The position numbers and the translations under genes were made by a program. 64,000 nucleotides of DNA from Sequoia sempervirens. Taxonomy: Eukaryota > Streptophyta > Pinopsida > Cupressales > Cupressaceae. The notes under the pieces were generated by a model. That model did not search any database and was not told the DNA's origin. It saw only the letters and a program-made list of their open reading frames with translations. Each line of letters opens with the position of its first letter. Position 1 is the stretch's first letter. The DNA is taken from NCBI GenBank assembly GCA_007258455.2, contig VDFB02047230.1, forward strand, positions 158,046,635-158,110,634, written 5' to 3'. Of this stretch, positions 46,043 through 57,841 are shown piece by piece.

Positions 46043-49000
46043 CTACGTTGCATGCTCAAGGATATACTCATCATAACTAGAGAACACTTGTCGAAGGATA
46101 TTCGAATCAGGCTCATCCAACTACTTGTCCTAAAATTTGATCCTCTTTAACTCTGCTCAAGCCAATTCCTACACATCCTTTAATTTGATAAATTCCCTTC
46201 TAGCAGCTTTTGCCTATTCCCTGATGTCCATGAATCTATCCACTAACAAATCTTCTCCATCATCTGGTTTTTGCATTACTTCTTCAAATTTACTACACTA
46301 TGTATCCCTCATCTTGTCTAAAGGAAGACTCTCTTTGACCAAGATGTCCAGATTGACCAAAATAGCCACTACTACCTCCAATTCACCAATCTACTGGTTC
46401 AAGTATTTGCTCATCTCTTGAACCTCATTCTTATGCTCATAAACATATTTGGATTTAAATCTTATTATTCTCATAGTATTCTCAATAAAATCTACATTAT
46501 CCTCTTCAAGAATTGACTGCTCAAGTAGAGTTGACTTAGGTACCTTGTTGATGTCCTTAAGATTTTTAATTTATTCTTTGTAATCTTCATCCTACTTTTC
46601 TAGGTCTTCAGCATGTTGGTTCATATTTCCTACCAACTCAACTGTTGTTTCATGAACCTTAAAACTATCAGTTAGCACTTCAATAGCCTCCTGATTGATC
46701 CTATCAATCCATCTTTCAAGCATCCCCACCTTACTCCTCATTTGCACCAAGTCATCAACTTCTTTGTCAATAAGATTGGGCATTCAGGAGCAATAGCTTG
46801 TTGAGAAATTGGAGTGGAGATATCCTTTAGGAACTTATGCAACTGATCCAATTGGGCTTTAAGCTCATCTTTCTTTTTCTTATCCTTAATCATTTTGGAT
46901 TTGGTGGAGGAAGCTACAATATCAATGATATTCATTTGTTGGTTCCTTGTAAGTCTCCCCAAATTCACAGTACCCAATTGATAATCAGTCATTTGCATAT
47001 CATCCATATTCTTATCCACCACTAGAACTGGACATTCAACAATAATTTTCCTTGTATTTGTGAGCTTGGTGGAGTGAAGAACTCGAGCCTTCTTTCTAGG
47101 TCTTTCCTTCTCAATTTCTTTCATCATCTCATCCCAATTGAGAGGATGAGGTTGAACTACTTGTTTCTTCTCTAAGTCAAGCTTCAACCATGTAGGAGCA
47201 GTAGGAGTAGTGACTATTTGTACTAAAGAAGAAGCAACAGTGGTAGAAGATAAAGGTTGCAATATTGTGTTCTTATGCTGAGATTCAACCTCTTGCACAA
47301 TTTTTTGTTCTCTTTGTGCCTCTTCTATTGCAAGTTTCTCAGCCTCTTCTTTATCTTTTTTCTCTTGCAATCTTTTGGCTTCCAACTCCTTCAAACATTC
47401 TTCTTCCAACTTCTTTTCCTCATACATCTTGTCCCTCTACTTCTCCATTTCCTTGACATAATCCCATGCTTCCTTGGACTTTTCATATTGAGCAAGCTCT
47501 CTAGCCTCTTTCTCCCTCTCCAGGTGTTCTTGCTTTTCTTTCTTTCTCTAGGTCTCTTCCACAACATTGAATTTAGCCTCACGGGCTTCTTTCTCTTTTC
47601 TTTGAGCAACATTATCCTCCTCAAGATCATAAATCTTTTGTAACATGACTAGTTTACCTCTTTCCTCCTTCACTTTGAGCTCTTGCTCCTTTTTTTGCTA
47701 CTAATTCTCCAATTCATCAACCTTAGCTTGAGCTTCCAATTCCTTCTGCTTAGCTACAATATCAATGAGATTCATTTTTTGGTTCCTTGTAGGTCTCCCC
47801 AAATTCACAGTACCCAATTGATAATCAGTCATTTGCATATCATCCCTCTTCTTAGCCACCACTAGAATTGCACATTCAGCAATAATTTCCCCTCTATCTA
47901 TGAGCTTGGTGGAGTGAAGAACTCAAGCCTTCTTTCTGGGTCTTTCCTTCTCAATTTATTTCATCATCTCATCCCAATTGAGAGGTTGAGGTTGAACTAC
48001 ATGTTTCTTCTTTAATTCAAGCTTCAACCATGTAGGAGCAATAGGATTAGTGACTATTTATGCTGAAGAAGTAGTAGTGGTAGAAGATAAAGATTGTAGT
48101 ATTGTGTTCTTAGGTTGAGAGTCAACCTCTTGCACATTATTTTTTTCTCTTTATGGCTTTTCTTGTGCAAGTTTCTCAGCCTCTTCTTTATCTTTTTTTC
48201 TCTCACAATATTTTGGCTTCCAACTCTTTCTTCAAACTTTCTTCTTCCAACTTCTTTTCCTCATACATCTTGTCCCTCTGCTTCTCTAGTTCCTTGACAT
48301 AATCCCATGCTTCCTTGGACTTCTTCTCATATTGAGAAAGCTCTTTAGCCTCTTTCTCCCTCTTCAGGAATTATTTCTCTTCTTTCTTTCTATGGGACTC
48401 TTCCATAGCCTTGAATTTAGCCTCAAGGGCTTCTTTCTCTCTTCTTTGAGTAGCCTTCTCCTCCTCAAGATCATGAATATTTTGTAGCATGGATAGTTTA
48501 TCTCTTTCCTCTTTCACTTTGAGCTCTTTCTCCTTTTGTTGTTGCTACTTGGCCAATTCATCGACCTTAGCTTGAGCTTCCAATTCCTTCTACTTAGATA
48601 ATGCATCAGATTGTTCCTTGGAAACCATCTCCTGTTGTTTAGCTAGTTCCTTAGCTTGTGCCTTGGCATCTACTTCCCTTGTAGCTTCCTCAAAAAAATT
48701 CCATTGATCTTCTTCAGTTAAAACATGTTCATTCCTTGCATCCTCAGTTACATCAAGAGATTCCACCACATGAGTCTCCTTATCAGATGAGGTAGCCTTG
48801 TCTCTCTCAATGTCATGAATTTATCTCTCGGGCTCCTTCTCCTTCAACAGCTTAGCTTCTTTGTGGAGGGATCCCATCGACATTTCTCCACTTGGATACT
48901 CTATGATAAGGGGTTGAGTGGATGTTTCTACTGCAATAGATGTTGAAGCACCAACTTCTGTAACAACCTCCCCTTATTGTATCTCAAGAAGATCTTGAGA

Positions 49001-50790
49001 AACAACCTCCTCTCCTGAATTGGGAGGACGAAATTCCAAAGCCTCCTTAGGATGCATTCTTCTTTTTTTCCTTTTATACTAGGTGATTCCTATAGCCTTC
49101 CTCTTCTTGGATGTTTGATCCTTTGGCTCCTTAATCCTCATAATAACCCATTGTATGCTTCTATCGAACACTAGTCTTGCAATCTATTTTATGTTAATGG
49201 AATCCTCTACATTCCAACCCACTGGATCAAGATCCTTGGTGCCTATATTTTCAGTCTCATACTGGGGATCCAAAGTTACCCCATCATCTGACAGTGTCTT
49301 CAGGATTTCCTCCTTTATCCCATACTCAACCATGAGTGGGATAGGCAGTCTTTCATAGTTTCTCCTCCTAAGATCATATTCATCTTGTAAATCCATCCAA
49401 AATTCCTCCAGTAGATTAAAATATTTATCACAAACACTCAGAAGAAAGGCCTACATCTTGTATCTAGGATCAAAATGATTTCTAGAAGTGTATAAACCCA
49501 ATTTTATATGAATCAACTCTTCAAAAACTACCATAGTTTCCACAATGCGTGAACAACTATACTTACCCTACTTCATGGGGAACTTGTGACAACCAATCTT
49601 GTGCTTGGTACCAAATTTGAAGTTGACTGCTAGAGCTTGATATATGAATTCCATTAATAAAATTTTATTGTTGCAACATCTAGGGAGAAAATGAGGGTGA
49701 CCATCAAAACCTCCCAACCTGAAGTAAGTAAATTTTGGGTATTGAATAAACTAGTGTCCCCATTTATTGATGAAGGCAATGACATCCCTACTTAATCTAT
49801 AACCAACATCTCTCATGAGCCTGTTAATGATAACATAAAGAAATGCATCATTAACCCTCCTATAATGCAATTCAGAGGTTTGCAAGATAAGTTGATCATA
49901 GTTCTCCCACAACTTTTTTTGTCCTTGGGCTTCTCCCAATATTCCCACCATATTCAATCCAGGAAAGATCCCCCTTTTGGAAACTGCATAGATCACATAA
50001 GAGGTTATGAAGAAACATTTGGTTTCTCTCACTCTAAGCATTTGATTATGTATGACTTTTAACACCACAATAGGCCAATCAAATTGTTGTCTGCCATCCA
50101 AGATAGTTTGGATAAATGGGAGCATCCATTCTTTAAATTGGGAGGCATCTCTTTTCCCAAATACTCTAGAGAGCATCATTATTATGTCCCCAATCTCCTT
50201 GGAGAATTCTACCCTTTTAGGCTGGTCAAGAAGCTTAGTCAGAGACTTTTTCTCCACCTCATCCAATTCTTGTTCATGTGGGATCTATTGGTTTCTTTCT
50301 TATCACTATAAAGCTTCAATGCTTCTGCTTCATTTAGCTTCCTGGGAGTTTGTGGAGCAAGTGCATCAAACATAAACCTGATCATTTGTGGTGTTAAATC
50401 AATAATAACATTTCCCTACAAATCCACACACTACCTAGAAGTAGGATTGTAGGCTCCAGCTACTACTAGTATCAACTCTAGACATTGAACCGATAGAGGG
50501 AAGAACGCAACATGTGCCAAACCTGATTGAACAATCCTTTGTGTTCTTCCTATAACATCTTCACTAAAATTTTCATCGACCAGTTCTTCATAGTTGAAGA
50601 GGCCTAATTTGGTATAAGTAATATCTACCCAATCATAATCAACCTTGCTAGTAGTGAGACTAACTTCCTCATGTTTATATCTAAGAGTGTAGGGGAGTTG
50701 CTCCACTTTAATCTTCTTTGGCTTGGCTCCTTTCCTTGAAGTTTCTATAGGTTGGCTCCTTTGAGAAGCCTCTTCTAATGCCCCTGACAT
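46043..50790 (-). pseudogene. Unrecognised ~1,580-codon coiled-coil protein gene, decayed
   Basis: The frame starts with ATG at 50790 (MSGALEEASQRSQPIETSRK) and is readable, with about 20 stops or shifts, to 46043. Order: a folded-looking N-terminal part (50700-49150; KVDYDWVDITYTKLGLFNYE, KEWMLPFIQTILDGRQQFDW, VNDAFLYVIINRLMRDVGYR, YFRLGGFDG), two Lys/Arg clusters like nuclear signals (49110-49040; KKRKAIG and KRKKRRMHPKE), then a long Glu/Lys/Gln-rich coiled coil (about 48800-46850) and a helical C-terminus. No intron is needed. I recognise no domain, and no RT, zinc knuckle or protease motif is present. It is probably an element-encoded structural protein. A captured host gene is possible. 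Confidence 0.6.
46911..48594 (-). repeat. 842-bp tandem duplication in the coiled-coil gene
   Basis: Copy one (46911-47752) and copy two (47753-48594) start with GCTACAATATCAATGA and run in parallel (CCCCAAATTCACAGTACCC, GAGCTTGGTGGAGTGAAGAA, TCTCATCCCAATTGAGAGG, TGTAGGAGCA), ending with AGCTTGAGCTTCCAATTCC. It doubles part of the coiled coil and the segment after it. Confidence 0.92.
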
Positions 50791-52595
50791 CTTCTAAACT
50801 CTACAATAAACTCCTATATTAGATGAACAAAAGCATAAAATTCAATACATCAACCAACATCTTTCTCTACTTCCTCAGGACAACTTTCATACTAAGCCAA
50901 ATTTCAAACTTCATCATAGTCGGAGTCATAGAATAATAAGGAATAGGGAACTATTTCAGCACAAAGTAGGATTGGGATCAGAACCAGGATGAGACCAAAA
51001 CCAGAATTAGAATAGAAACCAAGCTCGAAAGTAATCACTAGTCCCAAGTTTGACATCCACTCTGATTCTCTTTCTCTTAAGGGAAAAAGTGAAGACCAAA
51101 ATTATCAATGACCAGAAGCATGATCATTGTGGGAATGAACCCCAATGCAAACATCAACAGTACAAATTTGGTTATGAGTCTGCTTCCACCAATTTTAATC
51201 ATTAAAAATATAGCACTTTCTTGAAGACATGGTCACATGAATCTAAGGTTTTGGGTCACATGGGCTTACAAGAAAATCCAAATAGAGGGGCTTAACCCCA
51301 TCCCTTAACTGTATAGAAACCAAATTTAACCATAGAGGAAAATATTTTGTAAAGGTTATCGAGCAAACCCTAGTTTGCACGACACATCGACTCAAAAAAT
51401 TAGGGCATCACAAACCCAACGCGGAAATCATAGAATTGACACGACAGTGAAATTAGAGGGGTCTCCAAATAGATTTTAAAAAATTCTGATTACTGAAAAC
51501 CCCAACAAATAGAAACGCTTGTTAGAAACTAGGGCTCGACAAAGTGCATCTACCATGAAAGTAACAACAAATGGAAAGAAAGAAAACATAATGGGAAAAT
51601 AGAAAAAGACAAAAACAAACCAATAGAAAACAAGAAACAAGCGAAGATTCACAGAAAAATATTTTGTGAACATGTGAAAACACAACACGCAAAACATGAA
51701 AGCAAAACAACAAAGAAGAATGGGAAAATAAAGGAAAAGAAACCCTACCTAAAAACACCCAAAAGGAAAGATTGAAACTTGAAATAAATCCACTAATCAG
51801 CATGCCTCTACAATCAAATCGCTCTTCTCAAAGTTCTCTTGGCTCTGGTTTGCTTAAATAGTTTAGATAACAATGATAATGAGCTAGTTAACCTTAATTA
51901 AGGTTTTAAAAATGATTTTGTGTGTATGAAGATCCTACAATTAATGCAATAAAGGTGGTAGGTTAGGCGGAGTGAACATCATAAACAAACAGTTAACTCC
52001 TATTGACACCAAAAGTAGGGTGGGTGTGGACCCGAATCTAGAACTAAACAAGAAATTTTTGACAAGTTCCTCATCGAACTCCAAACCTGGTTCCAGACCT
52101 ATGACAAAGAATAGACAACAAAAGGAAACAGGGGCAGAGGTAGGACCAGACTCAAACTTGAACGGAAACAAACAACACAAAGCAATTGAGTTGAGTCGGA
52201 ATTGGGATGGGAACAGGAACCAAAAACTTTTAAAATTTCCAAATTCACTTCCAACTCCGGTTTTGCTTCTGCTCGGGCAAAAACAAAACATGAGGAAAAT
52301 GAAAAATAACTCAAGGGAGGAACAAACCCAAGAGCACAACACACGCTAACAAATAATGAAAAGAACAATGAGGGAAGGTGGACCTAGAACCGGAACGGAA
52401 CCCATACTCGGAACCAAGGAAAATTTTTAAGTCCAGTTTCCATTCTGAGTCTGCTTCCGCAGAGCAAAAGAAAGAAAGACTTAATATCAAAATTAAAAAC
52501 TCTTAAGAAACAAACAAAACACCAAAGACAAAACAAAGACAAGAGGGACCCATTTTGTTCCAAAATAAAATGGGGGGGTTATGCAAGGCATAACA

Positions 52596-53260
52596 GGTAC
52601 AAGCCATTGGTAGCACATGTGGGCTTCTCTCTCGACCATTTTTGGCCCACCCCGGTCAGACCCCTCCCTCCTAGGGGAGATATGTTGTATCGGGCTTATT
52701 ACAAGTATAAGACTATGGGTTTGACGTGAAAGGGTGGTTTTCCTCCATCGCCTTATATTGTGTCTTTGAAGTCTTGCTTGCATGCATAACAACAAGCTTC
52801 ATCCTCTACCCCTGTAAAGGGGAAGGACAAGCTTTCTCTTGCCCTCAAGCCTTCTCCTTTTAGTTCCTCCATTTCATCTACTTTTTCTTCTCATCCCCTA
52901 GTGGTTTCCTCCATTCCTACTCTTGTACCTACCATAGGAAAGGGAAAGGTGCCTATGTTTTAGAAGTCAAAGCCCCAAGTTTTCAAGCTTCTTGTTCTTC
53001 CCATGGTTTATCATCCCATCCTATATGGGAGGGGGAAGTTTTTTCATGGGGTTCCTCTTGTGTATCAGGCTTCACATACTTCATCTATCCTTCCACCTCC
53101 CTCTATGGTGGGGCATGGGAAGAGGCTTGGTACCAAGATGGCTCTTCCTATTTCTTCTTCTATGTTTGTTGCCCCTACTCCTAAGGAGTCTCCCCTTCCA
53201 CTAGCAACAGTTACAGAGGTCCCTTTTGTGGTAAAGAAGGAGCTCCCAATTTCTTATTAG
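52596..53260 (+). pseudogene. Protease-region continuation of C after the 7.6-kb insertion
   Basis: The frame resumes as YKPLVAHVGFSLDHFWPTPV, RPLPPRGDMLYRAYYKYKTM, followed by a Ser/Pro-rich low-complexity stretch and VGHGKRLGTKM, a weak G-patch-like word. This order follows the protease in Tat elements. Stops occur at about 52719 and 53260. Confidence 0.65.
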
Positions 53261-55433
53261 GTTGTTCCTTTGAGTGCCCATAGCTGATATAATCAGCTTG
53301 TGTGTGAGCATAAGCACCAGCAAAAGGCTTTGGCCAAGGAGCGCACAACTTTACAATAGAGTGTCGGGGAGTATTTTTTTTGTATTTGCTCCTTTTGTGG
53401 TTTTGTTTTCTCTTGTTCTATCTTTTGATTCAATTCCCATAACCTTCATGCTTCTTATGGCTTCATCAGTGGACCCTAATGAACCTCACCCAAAAAGGGT
53501 ACAGGTGTTCATTGCTCCTTCAGTGGAGCCTCCCCTTCTTTTTCCTCCTTTTTCGTAGCTTGTTGATATGCCTCATACAAAATTGGTGTCTTTTACGGCT
53601 CCCTCTTGTTCCTACTTTTTTCTTACTTCCTCTATGGGGATTCAACATCATCCATTGAAGTGTAATTTGGAAGATGACCCCACTGAGTGTAATTTCATCT
53701 TCTCTAAAGTCTAGTTCTATTTTGGCTTGTATTATTCTTTTGATGGAGGCAACCCCCGCATCCCCAGAGTTTGTCACTACCCTTTTTGATGAGATTGGTA
53801 GTGACTCTCAGGTGTATTTTTCTCCTCCCACTCAATTGAAACATCGAACTCCTAAGAAGTGCATGTTCAACTCAGTCGAGGATATCTTGACTTTGTCTTT
53901 ATTTTTTGCAAAATCAATGACCTTTTCCTCATGAGAGCTTGGTGACAAAGACCTCGAGGGGTCTTTTTCCTTGGCTCTTGCTATAGGAGAGTCAAAGGGT
54001 ACTTCCCTTGCTATCCCTCCCTTCCAAGCTCTTCATCCTTCTCCTACATTGATCTATATTGGGATCAGGTTGATTGCTAGTCGATGAGGATTAAGGTGGT
54101 ACCTCTTCTACATCTATAGATTAGATTTGTTTTCTTATTTTTGTTCCCTTGTACTTGTTTGTATGTGTTTTATGCTCTTTCCTAGAGGACCCTTTCTAAC
54201 CTCGTAGGTGCTTGTATATAGGTGCGAGAATTTTTTGTCAACTTCTTCTATTTGCCTCATCATTCTTCTATGTATCACAAACTTTTCTTTTTCACATCAG
54301 CGACGATGCAAAGCATTGGGGGAATTTAGGCCTTATTTCATGTTGACCTGATTTTTATTTTTCATTTGTCTTCATGTGTTCTTCATGTTCTAATACATTT
54401 ATGGTTTTTTGATGGTTCATATATATATTATATTATATCTATCTATCTATATTTATGGAAATTTTTGACCTTGAATTATCAGATCCCCTTCTCGAGCTTG
54501 ATTTCTTCATCTTTTCCTATATGTTTCATGATGTTGTGGTTTTTCATGTGTTTTCCCTCATGTGTGTGACAACATACCATGAATACATCTCACCATGTAT
54601 CGCATTCCACGACATCTCTCATCCTTGTTTTCTCTCCTTAGAATGGCATGTGTTCCTCTGCATAGCACACATCCTTCTAAGGGGGGCTCTCATCTTTGAT
54701 TAATTTTCAACAAGGAGTATTCTTTCAAAAAGATTCCTTGGTGAAATTTTCTTTCAAAAATATCCCTTAGCGAAAGTGTCTGAAAACTTCCATTCAAAAA
54801 AGGAGCATTCTTTCCAATAGATTCCTCGATGAAAGGTCTTTCAAAATCATTCCTTGACAACATAATCACTTGCGGAATTTAAAAAGGAGTGTTCTTTAAA
54901 AGGGGTCCCTTGGTGTCTTGATGTCTTATGAAAAGGGTTCCCTGATGAAAGAACCCCTTTGTGAAAGTCTTTTTTGAAAAAATTATTTGGTGTCTTATAA
55001 CTTGGGTCTAATTTTTTTATATTTGACATCTTGTATCTTGGTGTCTAGATATCTTATATCTTGGCATCTAGCATGGGGGTAGCCTGACTAGACCTATCTT
55101 ATAACTGATATTTGACATCCTTGTGTCTTGGTATCTAGATGTCTTATTAGTAGTGTCTTTTTCCAATTAGACTGTCTTATTATGTTTGAATATTTTATGG
55201 TGTCTAACACTTTTTGCTTTTTTTCCTAACATGTTTTTCTATAGCTAACATGGTTTTGGTGAGATCATAGTAGGATTTACAGGACCAAATACTCATGTCC
55301 TCTTCGCATCCTGGTGAAGCTCGTTCTACGTCAGGTATACCAAATCTAAGGACTACTTCCTCTATATTTTTGATATATTCTCTTCAATCTCTTTCTACTT
55401 TAGCTTGCACATGCTTAGACACATATGCTTGTT
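53261..55433 (+). other. 3' internal region of C without coding motifs
   Basis: Short frames with acidic and Pro-rich composition (for example VDPNEPHPKRVQVFIAP near 53475) extend to about 54110, then noncoding sequence. A 54700-54970 section repeats CATTCTTT and TTCCTTGGTGAAA-like words, and 55020-55170 repeats TATCTTGG(T/C)(G/A)TCTAG. No RT, RNase H or integrase motif was found in any frame. Confidence 0.55.
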
Positions 55434-55448
55434 AAAGTGGGGGTAAAA
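55434..55448 (+). promoter_or_regulatory. Polypurine tract of C
   Basis: AAAGTGGGGGTAAAA lies directly upstream of the 3' LTR. It contains two T interruptions. Confidence 0.65.
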
Positions 55449-56715
55449 TTTTATGGTGTAAAATTGTACCTAGTGCAATTTCCTATAATATTACCTCAAT
55501 TTAACCATATAAACCTGACAATGCAAAAAATTTCCACATTTTCCTTGTCTTTCACACTTGCCTTTGTCATTTTCTGTCAGTGAGGATTTTTTGTCAAGGA
55601 CTACCACATGTTGTGCAGATGTTTGTGTGCCACATGTCTTGATAGGATTCCTAGGTCAATGGACATTGGAGGCATTACATTCTCTACCACCCTGTGAATT
55701 GTAATGCCCCCTGTAAACCTTGACCATCAAAAATTGTCCTCTTACCGCCTAAAGGAATTTTTGAACTTCATTCTATCCATTCTATCAACTCTCTCTCAAT
55801 TCATTCACTTTCATTCACTCAACCTTCATTCTTGTTCCTCTCATTCTACACTCTATACCATTTTTGTTGCTTCTACACCACTTTCTATTGCAGGTTTTCA
55901 AGCTTCATACCATTGGTGTAATCTCATCCTACTATATTCCTTCCTCTCTCAGCTTCTTCAAGCACATAGAAAGGAGGGTAGCACATTTATTTACTTGCAT
56001 TATCTTGTTTATAAAATATCATCTAGATTGTATTTGTATTCTATAATTTGTGTCTATTTCCATTTCTTTATCATTTTCTCCATATTGTGGTCTATTGACT
56101 ATTCGTGGAGGTGGAAACATCAAAAAAGGGATTTGACTAAGGAAAACTCCAAAAACATGACCACAATACTTTTCCATTGATGTGTGTGTAGGTACACTTT
56201 GTTTGTGAGGAGCTTGCAGGAGATTGGACCTTCTATAAGTTTGGTTTCTTTTCTTTTTCTCTTTTCATTTTGTTATTAGATAGTTTTTCCTTCAAGTTAT
56301 AGTATTCTTCTTTTTGTTTCCTTTCATTTCATGCATTTCTTCATTTATTGTTAAATTGATAGATTAAAACTCTCAAGTTGTTAAGATGCCCTATGAGTTT
56401 CATTTTGTGAGATTTGTTCTCCACTTGTGCGAGATGTTAATGCACCTCTGAGACAACAATGTGATGTGTTGTCATCCAACTCATGCGCTAGTGTCCTTTT
56501 TTTGGGATCTAGTTAGCTTACTGTTTGAAACCTTTGTAGTTTGTTCAACCGTTTCTCTAAAACTTCCATTAGAAAACATAAACAAGAAAATCTTAGTTTT
56601 CCCTTCCTTTTTAGCCTATTTAGTCTTGAGGTAGTCTTAAGGTAATTGAGGTAAATTTTCTCCCTTTAGGCTCTTCTGTGTCCTAGAGACTTGGGAGTGA
56701 ATCCCCTCCTCTACA
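55449..56715 (+). repeat. 3' LTR of C
   Basis: 1,267 bp matching 40109-41371, ending CCTCTACA. Its first dinucleotide is TT where the 5' copy has TG, so the terminal G has mutated. Confidence 0.93.
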
Positions 56716-56720
56716 TACCT

Positions 56721-57001
56721 TAAAAGTGATAGCTTTGTGCGTGCCAAGTATTAATATTAAAAAAAAAACATAATATTAATAGTTTATAATAAAAATAATA
56801 TTTAATAATAAATATAACTATATGAGATACAAATGAAATCATTTTTTTCATTTTTCTACCATTATTTTTTTCTAAACATAAATTAAAATTAAAAGATATT
56901 TTTATAATAAGTTTGAACAAACAATTAAAAGAATATAGAGTGAGGTGAAAAAGAGTGGATAAAATTTGAGGGTTTTCATTAGTAAAATGATATTATAGTG
57001 T
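56721..57001. other. AT-rich spacer
   Basis: AT-rich sequence with an A run and AATAATA words between 56755 and 56910. Nothing else was recognised. Confidence 0.5.
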
Positions 57002-57240
57002 TTAATATTGATAGAAAGTCAGTATTGAAAGGATCCATACCCTTTTACAATAAACTATCCCTTAGGTAGATTGAACGAGTGCCATGAGATATGGAAAAAA
57101 CAAAACAACTCAAAAATGAAAAATAAAGAGATGTCAATGCAACCAAGTTGTTAGCACAACAATAACAAAAAGGCTAGAAATAACAAGAATCTCTGACATA
57201 GTCAATACCAAACCCAATCCTATTTAACCTAATATTTTTC
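57002..57240 (-). mobile_element. LINE 3' end relic, minus strand
   Basis: On the minus strand this shows TTAGGTTAAATAGGATTGGG, then GCTAACAACTTGGTTGCAT, CCATATCTCATGGCACTCGT and AAAGGGTATGGATCCTTTCA, ending in TATCAATATTAAA. The same series of words closes the + strand ORF1-only LINE relic at 12770-13024, so this is another copy of that family's 3' end. Confidence 0.7.
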
Positions 57241-57841
57241 CGAGTTGATTCCTCAACCCTTAAACTCCCTACTTAGATCACTTACAATCAAACACCTATC
57301 ACAAAAGGAAATAAAAAGTAATATGAATTGCTATGGAGGCCAAAGAGACTATTGATCCAAGAAACATGAACCGTCATGAGGGCACATTGAATGTATAATA
57401 CAATAATGAATTTATATAATAAGGAAAAAGTAAAAAATAATCCTAGATGAAACCCTACTTGAGGATAAAATTAAATCATGACATGTGTCCTCATATTATG
57501 AATTGAGACAAAAAAAATGCATTACCTAAGTAATTTTAAGCAACTAGTGTGAAAAGGGACCTAATTAATTAGGAAATTATCTTTGATTCTAACACTTGGG
57601 CCCTTAAATGCAACTTAGTGAGAATTTTAAACCTCTAATGATGAATGCAAAAAAGAAAAAGATGTGTCCCAAAAGCTAAAACTAGTGAGGTGCCCATGTA
57701 CAAATAAAAAATGTATCTCTTACAACCAGAGAAAAGGAGAAAACCTCATTGAAAAAAACTCCTTGCTAGAAAAGGGAAGTAAATTTTCAAGGAAGGAGGT
57801 CTCAAGTATACCCACCAACTTCCTTCACCCTAAGCATCGAT

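Larger units (their letters stand above)
44974..52595 (-). mobile_element. 7.6-kb insertion of unresolved class carrying a large minus-strand gene
   Basis: Ends are TGTTGATGG and GGCATAACA (TG..CA) with flanks GGTAT (44969-44973) and GGTAC (52596-52600), a 5-bp duplication with one change. Removing the insert joins the two halves of the protease frame of element C (DTRY with KPLVAHVGFSLDHFW), which proves the insertion. By eye the two ends are not copies of one another, so I cannot call it an ordinary LTR element. Its gene runs on the minus strand (50790-46043). The 1.8 kb before that gene is GA-rich to CT-rich and has a TATA-like CTATTTAAG near 51860 on minus. Confidence 0.7.
40109..56715 (+). 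mobile_element. Tat-like LTR element C (16.6 kb) without visible RT/INT
   Basis: Matching LTRs (40109-41371 and 55449-56715) are flanked by a perfect 5-bp duplication TACCT (40104-40108 and 56716-56720). A polypurine tract precedes the 3' LTR. The internal region holds gag with a zinc finger and a protease region, interrupted by insertions at 43366 and 44974. After the protease part (to about 53260) 2.2 kb follow without any RT, RNase H or integrase motif. It is a large non-autonomous or deleted derivative that would need a related Tat element to move. Confidence 0.88.

Noticed and set aside
46837..48297. Hydrophobic Phe/Leu-rich plus-strand frames suggestive of membrane proteins
   Set aside because: They are antisense to the Glu/Lys-rich coiled-coil gene (CTC/TTC codons opposite GAG/GAA) and are duplicated only because that gene is.
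44974..52595. Call of a standard LTR retrotransposon
   Set aside because: TG..CA ends and the 5-bp duplication fit, but I could not see matching LTRs at the two ends, nor gag/pol motifs.
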